Assembly: GCF_022836935.1 (NCBI RefSeq)
Contig: NZ_CP083239.1
Span: forward strand, 3,300,001 to 3,364,000
Direction of reading: 5' to 3'
Length of the DNA stretch: 64,000 bases
Source: Ancylobacter polymorphus
GTDB taxonomy: Bacteria > Pseudomonadota > Alphaproteobacteria > Rhizobiales > Xanthobacteraceae
Under the pieces are notes generated by a model. The model was given only the letters and a program-made list of their open reading frames with translations. It did not search any database and was not told where the DNA came from. Of the stretch, positions 17,975-25,934 are shown piece by piece (the first letter of the stretch is position 1; each line of letters starts with the position of its first letter). The position numbers and the translations under genes were made by a program.

Positions 17975-18970
17975 ATGGAAAAGCGTCTCGACCTTTCGCG
18001 CTTCATCAACCGCGACAACAACATCCTGCAACTCGTTCTGATCACGGTCGTCATCTTCGCAGTGATGAGCTGGCTCGAACCCACAAAGTTCCTGCGCTAC
18101 TACAATTTCGAGTCGATCAGCTTCATTTTCCCCGAACTCGGCATTGTCGCCATCGCCATGATGCTGGCCATGCTCACCGGCGGCATCGACCTGTCGGTGA
18201 TCGGCATTGCCAATCTCGCCGGCATCCTCGCCGGCGTGTTCTTCACCAAGCTGTTCCCTGGCGATCCCACGGCCGGCGCGGCCGGCGAGATCGCCCGTGT
18301 CGCGGCCGGGGTGATGCTCGCGCTCGGCGTCGGGCTGATCGCCGGCGCGCTGAACGGGCTGCTGATCACCCGGGCGAAGATCACCCCCATCCTCGCCACG
18401 CTCGGCACCGGACAGGTGTTCACCGGCCTGTGCATGGTGCTCACCGGCGGGCCGGCCATTGTCGGCTTTCCCGCCTATTGGGGGCTGATCGGCAATGGCA
18501 AGCTGTTCGGCGTCGCGGTTCCGCTGCTGATCTTCGTGGCCGTCGCTATGGTGATCGCGGTGATGCTGACGCGCACCTCCTTCGGCCTCAACCTGTTCCT
18601 CATCGGCACCAACCCGCGGGCGGCGGTGTTCGCGGGGCTGAAGAGCGACCGCATGGTGCTGGCCTCCTACATGCTGAGCGGCACGCTGGCGGCGCTGGCG
18701 GGCATCATGCTGTCGGGCCGCACCAATGCGGCGAAGTCGGATTACGGCACCTCCTACCTCTTGCAGGCGGTGCTCATCTGCGTGCTCGGCGGCACCAATC
18801 CCGCCGGCGGCAAGGGCACGGTGCTCGGCATTTCCATCGCGGTGATCGCGCTGATGCTGCTGGCCTCGGGCTTCCAGATGATGCGCTTTTCCAACCATCT
18901 GATCGACTTCATCTGGGGCGGCTTCCTGCTGCTCGTCATGGTGTTGAACGCTTTCAGGAACCGCGCATGA
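17975..18970 (+). CDS. Sugar ABC transporter permease 2 (RbsC-like)
   Basis: 331 residues from the ATG at 17975, which is better spaced from the GAGGGG ribosome site than the ATG at 17966 or the GTG at 17957. The LTGGIDLSVIGIANLAG and VLGGTNPAGGKGTVLGI segments are the family landmarks. Its stop overlaps the next start (ATGA). Confidence 0.87.
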   Translation: MEKRLDLSRFINRDNNILQLVLITVVIFAVMSWLEPTKFLRYYNFESISFIFPELGIVAIAMMLAMLTGGIDLSVIGIANLAGILAGVFFTKLFPGDPTAGAAGEIARVAAGVMLALGVGLIAGALNGLLITRAKITPILATLGTGQVFTGLCMVLTGGPAIVGFPAYWGLIGNGKLFGVAVPLLIFVAVAMVIAVMLTRTSFGLNLFLIGTNPRAAVFAGLKSDRMVLASYMLSGTLAALAGIMLSGRTNAAKSDYGTSYLLQAVLICVLGGTNPAGGKGTVLGISIAVIALMLLASGFQMMRFSNHLIDFIWGGFLLLVMVLNAFRNRA

Positions 18971-20043
18971 CCCGCATCCATCTCGACCGCCGCAGCTTCG
19001 GCGACACGGAACGGCTCGCTGTCGAGCATGATGGCCTCACCGCCAGCCTGTTCCGCTACCCCACTGGTGTGGAGGCCGTCCGCCTCGCCAATGCACGCGG
19101 CGCGCTGGTCGTGCTGCCCTATCTCGGGCAGATGATCTGGTCAGCCGCCTTCGACGGTGTCGACCTGACCATGCGCAGCATGTTCAAGGCGCCGCGCCCG
19201 GTGCGGACCATCGCCGAAACCTATGGCTGCTTCGCCTTTCATTCGGGCCTGCTGCGCAATGGCGTGCCCGGCCCGACCGACACGCATCCCGCCCATGGCG
19301 AGATGCCCTGCGCGCCGATGGACAGCGCCGGTATTGAGTTAGGCACGGATGCGCGCGGGCCGTGGATGCGGCTGTTCGGCGCCTATGAGTACGCGATGGG
19401 CTTCGGCGCCCATTACATGGCCCGGCCGAGCGTGACGCTGCACGCCGCTGACGCCCGTTTCGACATGGCGATGGAGGTGACCAACCTCTCCGCCGGCGAC
19501 GCCATGGACCTCATGTATATGGCGCATGTGAACTACGCCTTCGTCGAAGGCGGCGAGATTCTGCAGCAGGCGCCTTACGATGCAACCCATACGGCGGTGC
19601 GCCGCGCCGTGCCGGCGCATGTGGCGCCGAACCGCACCTATCTCGCCCGCATAGAGGCGCTGGCGTCGGACCCCTCCGGCAGCCGTGTTATCCGCCAGGC
19701 GGACGGCTTCGACCCGGAGCAGGTGTTCTATCTCACCGGTCTCGCCACCGATGCGCAGGGCGCGACGACGATGCTGCTGCGCCGCCCGCAGGGCGACGCC
19801 TTCCTCGCCCGCTATCGCCCGGCGGATTTTCCCAAGACCGTGCGCTGGATTCTGGCGGGACACGACCAGTCGGTCTGCGCCTTCGCCCTCCCCGCGACCT
19901 GCGAGCCGGAGGGTTACACAGCGGAGAAGGCCAAGGGCAATGTCATCCGCCTGCCGGCCGGGAGCACGGCGCGCTACAGCGTCGAGCTTGGTCATCTCGA
20001 CGCGGCCGAATGCGCCGCGCTCGCGCTGGGCTTTCGCGACTGA
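18967..20043 (+). CDS. DUF4432 family protein, aldose-1-epimerase-like (possible deoxyribose mutarotase)
   Basis: 358 residues; the ATG overlaps the permease stop. The protein resembles DUF4432, a galactose-mutarotase-like beta-sandwich family, with histidines in GCFAFHSGLLRNG, THPAHGEMP and MYMAHVNYAF in the expected style. In enteric deoxyribose operons a mutarotase-like gene accompanies deoK and the permease. A role in interconverting deoxyribose anomers before phosphorylation is plausible but inferred. Confidence 0.72.
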   Translation: MTRIHLDRRSFGDTERLAVEHDGLTASLFRYPTGVEAVRLANARGALVVLPYLGQMIWSAAFDGVDLTMRSMFKAPRPVRTIAETYGCFAFHSGLLRNGVPGPTDTHPAHGEMPCAPMDSAGIELGTDARGPWMRLFGAYEYAMGFGAHYMARPSVTLHAADARFDMAMEVTNLSAGDAMDLMYMAHVNYAFVEGGEILQQAPYDATHTAVRRAVPAHVAPNRTYLARIEALASDPSGSRVIRQADGFDPEQVFYLTGLATDAQGATTMLLRRPQGDAFLARYRPADFPKTVRWILAGHDQSVCAFALPATCEPEGYTAEKAKGNVIRLPAGSTARYSVELGHLDAAECAALALGFRD

Positions 20044-20086
20044 ACGAATGAAGGGCCGTCCCGGCGGGACGGCGGGAGAGGTTGAA

Positions 20087-21010
20087 ATGTCGAAGATCGC
20101 CGTCGTGGGGTCCAACATGATGGACCTCATCACCTATGTCGACCACATGCCGCTGCGTGGCGAGACGGTCGAGGCGCCGAGCTTCGAGATGGGCCATGGC
20201 GGCAAGGGCGCGAACCAGGCCATTGCGGCCGCGCGGCTCGGCTCGCCCGTGGTGATGGTGACAAGGGTCGGCGAAGACGCCTTCGCCGACGCCACCCTCG
20301 CCAATTTCGCCCGCAACGCCATCGACACCACCCATGTGCTGCGCACGCCCGGCGCGCCCTCCGGCGTGGCGCCGATCTTCGTCGAGCCGTCGGGCGAGAA
20401 CTCGATCCTCATCGTCAAGGGCGCCAATGCCCACCTCGCCCCGGCGGATGTCGATTCCGCCGCTGATCTCCTCAAGGGCTGCGCGCTGATCCTGATGCAG
20501 CTCGAAATCCCGGTCGAGACGGTCTACCACACGGTGAAACGGGCGAAGGAGTGGGGCGTGCCGACCCTGCTGGTCCCGGCCCCGGCCCTGCCGGACCTTG
20601 ATGTCGCCCGGCTGGCGGATCTCGCCTTCCTGACCCCGAACGAGACCGAACTTGCCACCCTCACCGGCCTGCCGGTCGAGAGCGAGGCGCAGGTGGAGGC
20701 GGCGGCGAAGTCCCTCACCGCGCGCGGCATCGGCACGGTGGTGGTGACGATGGGCGGGCGCGGCGCGCTGCTGGTGTCGGGCGACGAGGTGCGCCGCGTC
20801 GCGCCGGTCAAGGTGGAGCCGGTCGACACGACCGGCGCGGGGGACGCATTCATCGGTGCCTTCGCCCATTTTCACACCCAGGGTCTGCCTGTGTTCGAGG
20901 CACTGGGCGAGGCGGCGACCTATGCGGCGGATTCGATCACCCGGCGCGGCACGCAGCGCTCCTACGCCACCGCCGCCGATTTCCGCACCCGCTTTCCGCG
21001 CAAGGCGTAA
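20087..21010 (+). CDS. deoK: Deoxyribokinase (PfkB/ribokinase family)
   Basis: 307 residues from the ATG at 20087. The start IAVVGSNMMDLITYVDHMP followed by GHGGKGANQA closely resembles enteric DeoK, which differs from ribokinase in this region. The PfkB signature with the catalytic base is VDTTGAGDAFIGAFAH. It phosphorylates 2-deoxyribose at C5, and the product is cleaved by DeoC encoded six genes upstream. It is the last gene of the deoxyribose operon. Confidence 0.85.
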   Translation: MSKIAVVGSNMMDLITYVDHMPLRGETVEAPSFEMGHGGKGANQAIAAARLGSPVVMVTRVGEDAFADATLANFARNAIDTTHVLRTPGAPSGVAPIFVEPSGENSILIVKGANAHLAPADVDSAADLLKGCALILMQLEIPVETVYHTVKRAKEWGVPTLLVPAPALPDLDVARLADLAFLTPNETELATLTGLPVESEAQVEAAAKSLTARGIGTVVVTMGGRGALLVSGDEVRRVAPVKVEPVDTTGAGDAFIGAFAHFHTQGLPVFEALGEAATYAADSITRRGTQRSYATAADFRTRFPRKA

Positions 21011-21045
21011 GGCGCTGCCGGCCCTTTCGAACGTCGGCATGAGCC

Positions 21046-21873
21046 TCAGAGCTCGATGCGACGTGTGAGAAGCGGCGCTGAGGCGGGGCAAAGCGCAGTC
21101 GCCTGCGGCGACTGACGGATGGCGTCCGGCGCCTGTTCGCGCGGCGTGGCGGCGAAGCCGATGCGCTCGAAAAAGGCGGAGGCACCCTCGGTCAGCAGCC
21201 ACGCCCGCCGTGCGCCCATGTTGAACGCGCGGCTCATCAGCAACTGGGCGATGGTGCTGCCTATCCCTCTGCCGCGCGCGGCGGGCGTGACCAGCAGCGA
21301 GCGCAGCAGCACGTCGTCACCGTACAACTCGAAGCCGGCATAGCCGACCAGCGTGCCGCCAAGGGTCCGGTAGCTGAAGAAGCGGCCGGGGGAGGTTCGC
21401 AGGTCATCGGTCGGCAGGCCGGCTTGCCGCAACGCCTTGGCGAGGCGTGGCTCGGCGGCGGCGACCTGCTCGTCGCGCAGGAAGGGACGGCCATCGTCCT
21501 TGTCGAGATCGGCACGCGGGACGATGGGCAGCAGGTCCAGCACGGTCTCCGACGGGCGGCACAGCTTCACGCCAAGCGGCGTCACCACGATCGGCCGGTT
21601 GAGCAGGATCGGATGCGCGGCGATGGCCGCGAGCCGCCGGGCGTCATCCACGTCAGGCGCGTCCAGCCCGAGGTCGCTGAAGGGTGTCCCCCGCTCGCGG
21701 AGCAGCGCCTGCAGCTTCCCGCCCATGCGCTCCGCCAGTTGCACCAGCAGGGCGGAGGCCGGCGGCGATTTCAGGTACTCGATCACATGCGGCTCGATGC
21801 CGGCATGGCGGATCAGCGCCAGCGTGTTACGCGACGTGCCGCATTCCCGGTTGTGATAGACTATGACATCCAT
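21046..21873 (-). CDS. Arsenate reductase (ArsC, glutaredoxin type) fused to GNAT acetyltransferase
   Basis: 275 residues. Residues 1-115 are ArsC of the glutaredoxin-dependent class: catalytic cysteine in NRECGTSRNTL, then arginines in RERGTPF, NRPIVV and LCRPSE. Residues about 140-255 are a GNAT domain with the acetyl-CoA motif RGRGIG. The GNAT half resembles ArsN-type proteins found in ars operons. No arsR, arsB or acr3 gene is near, so it stands alone, convergent with deoK. Arsenate reduction is likely; the acetyltransferase substrate is unknown. Confidence 0.85.
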   Translation of the reverse strand: MDVIVYHNRECGTSRNTLALIRHAGIEPHVIEYLKSPPASALLVQLAERMGGKLQALLRERGTPFSDLGLDAPDVDDARRLAAIAAHPILLNRPIVVTPLGVKLCRPSETVLDLLPIVPRADLDKDDGRPFLRDEQVAAAEPRLAKALRQAGLPTDDLRTSPGRFFSYRTLGGTLVGYAGFELYGDDVLLRSLLVTPAARGRGIGSTIAQLLMSRAFNMGARRAWLLTEGASAFFERIGFAATPREQAPDAIRQSPQATALCPASAPLLTRRIEL

Positions 21874-22080
21874 GGCGGCCTAGCCCGCAGGGCCTGATCT
21901 TGATCCATGTGTCGATGCTGGCGGACATGGCGACATTAAGCAATGTCGGCGCACCGCTTGCCGGCGTTGCCGATGCCCCCCGCCCGGCCCAGACCGGCGC
22001 CGGTCCTGGTGACTGCGGTCCTCATTGCGCACCAGTGGGGCCGGTCCTAGCAGTGGCGTCCCTCAGCCGGAGTGCGCGCC

Positions 22081-22235
22081 ATGACAGACGCGGTGATACG
22101 GCAGGCCGACGAGGCCACCCTCGCGCTGGCGCGGGCGAGGACAAGGGGCCACTGCACGGCATTCGCCTCGCCATCAAGGACATCATCGATGTGCCTGGGT
22201 GGAGACAGCCCGGCCACACGGGCGCCAGCAAGTGA
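22081..22235 (+). pseudogene. Decayed amidase fragment
   Basis: One frame starts MTDAVIRQADEATLALARA, and a second, shifted frame continues GPLHGIRLAIKDIIDVPGW, which is the conserved amidase-signature-family segment around the catalytic lysine. The frames are joined by an apparent small deletion, and the rest of the gene is missing, so this is a relic of a GatA-like amidase. Confidence 0.6.
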
Positions 22236-22345
22236 GCCTCACCGTGGAACGGCCGATCATGCGCACGTCGAGCCTGGCGGGCGACGGCGTGGTGGAGAAT
22301 CACACGCTGCGCATCTACGACAAGCTGAACATCACCAGCCCCTGA
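22232..22345 (+). pseudogene. Short orphan frame, possibly the 3' end of a lost gene
   Basis: 37 residues (SLTVERPIMRTSSLAGDG..., ending YDKLNITSP). It follows the amidase relic directly and has protein-like composition, but I do not recognise it and no family could be named. Confidence 0.3.
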
Positions 22346-22460
22346 TACCGCGAGCACGCGATGCTGCGAACACCGCACGCACGCCCGTTCGGCGCGGGCC
22401 ACAGGCGCGCGTGCGTCCCCGGGGACAAGGCGCCTGCCCTCCACGCCAAACACGCCGGAA

Positions 22461-22486
22461 TTAACCACTCGTTAACCAAAATTAAC
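22461..22486 (+). promoter_or_regulatory. CtrA-type boxes in front of minCDE
   Basis: TTAA-N7-TTAAC at 22461-22476 matches the full CtrA recognition pattern. A second, overlapping TTAA-N6-TTAAC lies at 22472-22486, about 35 bases before the minC start. CtrA is the cell-cycle master regulator of alphaproteobacteria. The match is seen in the sequence; actual CtrA control is an inference. Confidence 0.6.
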
Positions 22487-22519
22487 TGAATCTATCCATC
22501 ACTTAGGGAGATTCGACCG

Positions 22520-23224
22520 GTGAACGCAGTCAGTCAGACAGGCCCCTCCATCCGTTTCCGTGGACGCTCGTTCATGGCGATGACGCTGGTGGCCGACGTG
22601 CCGCTGTCGGCCTGGCTGGCCGATTTCGATGTCTGGCTGCAGCGTTCCCCCGGCTTTTTTACCGGCCGCACCGTCGTGCTCGATCTCGCCGGCACGGCGC
22701 AGAGCAAGGCCGAGGTCGAAGGCTGGATCAGCGAACTCGCGACGCGCGGCGTCCGTCTGGTCGGGTTGGAGGGCGTGCGCCCCAGCCTCGTCGACGCCTC
22801 CATGCCGCCCATCCTGCGCGGCGGGCGCGACGCCACGCTCGCCATCAACGATGTTGCCGCGCCGGAGCCGGCGCCCGAGCCGCGCAAGCCGGTCGAGCCG
22901 GTGAATCTGATCGTCGAGCGGCGCGTGCGCTCCGGCCAGTCCATCGTCTGCCTCGAAGGCGACGTGACCATCATCGGCTCCGTCGGGGCCGGCGCGGAAA
23001 TCATCGCCGGCGGCTCGATCCATGTCTATGGCACGCTGGCCGGCCGGGCGATTGCCGGCGCGACCTTCGGCGCTTCGGCGCAGATCTTCTGCAGCAAGCT
23101 GGAAGCCGAACTCCTCGCCGTGGACGGCATCTACCGCACGGCTGAAGACATTGACGACGCCTTTCGCGGCACGGCGGTGCGCGTGTCGACCGAAGACGAG
23201 ACCCTGCGAATTACCGCGCTTTAG
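22520..23224 (+). CDS. minC: Septum site-determining protein MinC
   Basis: 234 residues starting at a GTG with GGAG upstream. The N-terminal FtsZ-interaction domain (FRGRSFMAMTLVAD) is joined by a proline-rich linker to the C-terminal beta-helix with the glycine turns GDVTIIGSVGAGAEIIAGGSI. It inhibits Z-ring formation near the poles when bound to MinD. First gene of minCDE. Confidence 0.93.
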   Translation: MNAVSQTGPSIRFRGRSFMAMTLVADVPLSAWLADFDVWLQRSPGFFTGRTVVLDLAGTAQSKAEVEGWISELATRGVRLVGLEGVRPSLVDASMPPILRGGRDATLAINDVAAPEPAPEPRKPVEPVNLIVERRVRSGQSIVCLEGDVTIIGSVGAGAEIIAGGSIHVYGTLAGRAIAGATFGASAQIFCSKLEAELLAVDGIYRTAEDIDDAFRGTAVRVSTEDETLRITAL

Positions 23225-23238
23225 GAGCGAAGCAAGTC

Positions 23239-24051
23239 ATGGCCAAGATCATCACCGTCACGTCGGGAAAGGGCGGGGTCGGCAAGACGACGACGACCGC
23301 CGCCATCGGCGCGGCCCTGGCCCGCACCGGCGATAAGGTCGTCGTCGTCGATTTCGACGTGGGGCTGCGCAATCTCGACCTCATCATGGGGGCGGAGCGG
23401 CGGGTCGTGTACGATTTCGTCAACGTCATCCAGGGCGATGCCCGCCTGCCGCAGGCGCTGATCAAGGACAAGCGGCTGGAATCGCTGTTCCTGCTGCCGG
23501 CCTCGCAGACCCGCGACAAGGACGCGCTGACCGAGGAAGGCGTCGACCGCGTCATTGGCATGCTGTCGCAGCATTTCGACTGGGTGATCTGCGACAGCCC
23601 CGCCGGCATCGAGCGCGGCGCGACGCTGGCCATGCGTCACGCCGAGATCGCCATCGTCGTCACCAACCCGGAAGTCTCCTCGGTGCGTGACAGCGACCGC
23701 ATCGTCGGCATTCTCGACGCCAAGACGCTGCGGGCCGAGCGCGGCGAGACGGTGGACAAGCGCCTGCTTCTCACCCGCTACGACCCCGTCCGCGCGGCGC
23801 GTGGCGACATGCTGAAGACCGAGGACGTGCTGGAAATCCTGTCCCTGCCGCTGCTCGGCATCGTGCCGGAGAGCCCGGACGTGCTGAAGGCGTCGAATAT
23901 GGGCGTGCCGGTTTCCATCCATGATCCCAACAGCGCCCCTGCCCGCGCCTATCACGATGCGGCGCTGCGGCTGAAGGGCGAGAACATCGCCATGGAAACG
24001 CCGCGTGCGCGTGGCGGCCTGTTCAGCAAGCTCCTGCGGAGGGCGGCATGA
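23239..24051 (+). CDS. minD: Septum site-determining ATPase MinD
   Basis: 270 residues with the deviant Walker A of MinD (TSGKGGVGKTT), the VVVDFDVGLRNLDLIMG segment, and a C-terminal amphipathic membrane-targeting helix (GLFSKLLRRA). It binds the membrane as an ATP dimer, recruits MinC and is released by MinE. The stop overlaps the minE start. Confidence 0.96.
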   Translation: MAKIITVTSGKGGVGKTTTTAAIGAALARTGDKVVVVDFDVGLRNLDLIMGAERRVVYDFVNVIQGDARLPQALIKDKRLESLFLLPASQTRDKDALTEEGVDRVIGMLSQHFDWVICDSPAGIERGATLAMRHAEIAIVVTNPEVSSVRDSDRIVGILDAKTLRAERGETVDKRLLLTRYDPVRAARGDMLKTEDVLEILSLPLLGIVPESPDVLKASNMGVPVSIHDPNSAPARAYHDAALRLKGENIAMETPRARGGLFSKLLRRAA

Positions 24052-24320
24052 CCTTGTGGAAGCGCCTTTTCTCGCAGGGTACCGCCCCTCAGGCGCGGGA
24101 ACGGCTGCAGATTCTGCTGTCCCATGAGCGCCAGGTGGTGGGCGGGGACGATCTTCTCTCTCGCCTGCGCGAGGACATCCTCGCCGTCGTGGCCCGGCAT
24201 GTGCCCTGCGAGCAGGACAATGTGAAGGTCCGCCTCGAGCGCGGGACGCCGATGTCGATCCTCGAAATCGAGGTCGAGGTGCGCGGCGAGCTCAATCTCG
24301 CGATCAGCCGCGCCGCCTGA
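24048..24320 (+). CDS. minE: Cell division topological specificity factor MinE
   Basis: 90 residues. The N-terminal amphipathic segment (MTLWKRLFSQG), the MinD-binding ARERLQILLSHER and the C-terminal dimerisation strands (SILEIEVEV) are all present. It stimulates MinD ATPase and drives oscillation. Overlaps minD by four bases. Confidence 0.94.
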   Translation: MTLWKRLFSQGTAPQARERLQILLSHERQVVGGDDLLSRLREDILAVVARHVPCEQDNVKVRLERGTPMSILEIEVEVRGELNLAISRAA

Positions 24321-24399
24321 CGCGGCAGGGCTGCAAAGAGCGGGGAGCGCATTTTGGCGCTCAACCCGGTCTGCCAGGTAGAGGCAAAGTCCGAGACAG

Positions 24400-24427
24400 A
24401 GCCCGGCACCGGAAACGGTTCCGGGCT
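24400..24427 (+). terminator. Intrinsic terminator downstream of minCDE
   Basis: A 7-bp stem AGCCCGG/CCGGGCT with a 14-base loop is followed by TTCTGTTT. It ends minCDE on the plus strand and may also have served the minus-strand tRNA-Ser that faces it. Confidence 0.6.
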
Positions 24428-24509
24428 TTCTGTTTGCGACAGCCGGGGAGTGATCGGCCCGACAGAAGTGGCGTAAGGTTGTGCCAGGGTCGATAGGGGC
24501 CGATTAAAT

Positions 24510-24571
24510 TGGCGGAAGGGGTGGGATTCGAACCCACGGTGGGCTTGCACCCACGGCGGTTTTCAAGACCG
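24510..24571 (-). other. Left attachment site: 3' half of tRNA-Ser(UGA)
   Basis: On the minus strand this reads from the anticodon loop CTTGAAA (anticodon TGA) through the 3' anticodon stem, a long variable arm typical of tRNA-Ser, the T arm with GGTTCGAATCC, and the acceptor strand ending CCTTCCGCCA. The matching 5' acceptor strand GGAAGGG is absent, and the 5' side passes into the integrase gene. It is therefore the half-tRNA left at one prophage end. The intact tRNA, restored by phage-carried sequence, should lie at the other end. Confidence 0.88.
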
Positions 24572-25729
24572 GGAGGCGGAAACCGGTTTCTTGTGTCCGC
24601 CCAATTGCTTATCGTCCTTCCCTCCGGCGATTTCGGGATTTTCTTCGGGAGAATGTGCAGCGGCCATCGCGTCCCGCAGCTCGTCCAGCATGTAGTGGGC
24701 GTACTTCGTGGTGGTCGAGATTCGGGAGTGGCCCAAGTGCCGCTGGGCGGCCCGGAGATTGCCACCAGAGGCGCGTAGCGTCCGAGTGCCAGCGACGTGG
24801 CGCAGGTCATGCGGGCGCAGATCGGGAAGGCCGGCGGCGACCGCAGCGGCCTTGAACTCGTTATAGAAGGTCTCCGGCGTGATGGGATAGCGCAGGCCAC
24901 GCACCCTGCCCTCCCGGGTCCGCCGGGCGACATAGGTGAAGACGGCATCTGGAAGGTGGCCGATCTCGTTGCCCAGCAGCGTGGCCATGGCTGATGTGAT
25001 CGGCAGCACGTGCATGCGCCCGCCCGGCTTGCGGGACTTCTGCATGACGGTGACCAGCCCCATGGCGAAATCGACATTGGCGGGATCGAACGGCAGGGCG
25101 TTGCCGGCGCGCAGGCCTGACAAGATGAGCCATCGCGCTGCGGCGCGGAAATCGGGGCGCATGCGACCGATGATGTCGGCCTCGATGTCGCGGGAAATGT
25201 CGATCACCCGCTCATCCGCCTCGGGCAGCATGAGCTCATCCCACGCCGGCAGCTGCACCGGCATCTTCCAGACGCGCTGGGCGCGGCGGAGGATTCGGCG
25301 CAGGATCTGCAATTCGCGGTTCACGCTGGCATTCGACAGCAGCTTGCCGTTTCGCCCCTTCGTGCCGCGCCGGGTGGCGACATAGGAGGCGATCACGTCG
25401 GCGTCGATCTCGCTGATCGCGGTGGAGCGGTTGCGGGCCTGCAGCGCCTTTGTCAGGCCATCCTGCAAGGCTTCCATGCGGGCAAAGGTGGTGTCGGACT
25501 TGGCGTCGTGCTGCCCCTTCTCTTCCCAAAAGCGCGCCCAGGCGTGGGTGATGGCCACGTGCTCGGTTGCGCTGGCCTTCGGGAGGGCAGCGGCCTTCTT
25601 GGCTTCTAGGCGTTCGAAGGCTTCTGCTTCGCGGCGCGTTTTGCAGCCCGTAGAGCCGTAAAATCGACGACCGGCCCGCTGGAAGTCGTAGTGGAAGAAC
25701 GGCGACCCTTTTGGCTTATAGACGGACAT
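24563..25729 (-). CDS. int: Tyrosine site-specific integrase
   Basis: 388 residues. The catalytic set is visible: Arg in SGLRAGN, Lys in VMQKSRKPGG, HxxR in RPHDLRH, His in LGHS and the nucleophile Tyr in TTKYAHYM. It inserts and excises the prophage at tRNA-Ser. The last codons lie within the attachment site, and its TGA stop is the tRNA anticodon. The start region overlaps the upstream excisionase-like gene by 124 bases. Confidence 0.95.
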   Translation of the reverse strand: MSVYKPKGSPFFHYDFQRAGRRFYGSTGCKTRREAEAFERLEAKKAAALPKASATEHVAITHAWARFWEEKGQHDAKSDTTFARMEALQDGLTKALQARNRSTAISEIDADVIASYVATRRGTKGRNGKLLSNASVNRELQILRRILRRAQRVWKMPVQLPAWDELMLPEADERVIDISRDIEADIIGRMRPDFRAAARWLILSGLRAGNALPFDPANVDFAMGLVTVMQKSRKPGGRMHVLPITSAMATLLGNEIGHLPDAVFTYVARRTREGRVRGLRYPITPETFYNEFKAAAVAAGLPDLRPHDLRHVAGTRTLRASGGNLRAAQRHLGHSRISTTTKYAHYMLDELRDAMAAAHSPEENPEIAGGKDDKQLGGHKKPVSASRS

Positions 25730-25920
25730 GGCTCGCTTCTCCGGCGGCGCTCGACAAAGGTATCAAGGTCGCTCTCCGCAAACATGCGCCGGATCTTCTC
25801 CGTGCCCCGCCCCATGGCGATGAAGGTGATTTCGCCATGGCGCACATGTTCGCGCAAGGTGCGCGGCGAGATGCCGAGGCGCTCGGCCGCCTCGTCGATG
25901 TTGAACAGGCGCGCCTGCAT
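25606..25920 (-). CDS. Helix-turn-helix protein, probable excisionase
   Basis: 104 residues. An N-terminal winged-helix/MerR-like segment (FNIDEAAERLGISPRTLREHVRHGEI) resembles excisionase-type DNA-binding domains, followed by a basic, Ser/Thr-rich tail. It lies just upstream of the integrase and overlaps its start in another frame. The small size and position suggest control of integration direction. The long overlap is unusual, but both ends look family-like. Confidence 0.7.
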   Translation of the reverse strand: MQARLFNIDEAAERLGISPRTLREHVRHGEITFIAMGRGTEKIRRMFAESDLDTFVERRRRSEPCPSISQKGRRSSTTTSSGPVVDFTALRAAKRAAKQKPSNA

Positions 25921-25934
25921 CGCCCCACCCTCCC

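Noticed and set aside
24510..24600. Complete tRNA-Ser gene on the minus strand
   Set aside because: The 5' acceptor strand complementary to CCCTTCC and the D arm are missing; the sequence becomes integrase coding after the anticodon loop, so only the 3' half is present.
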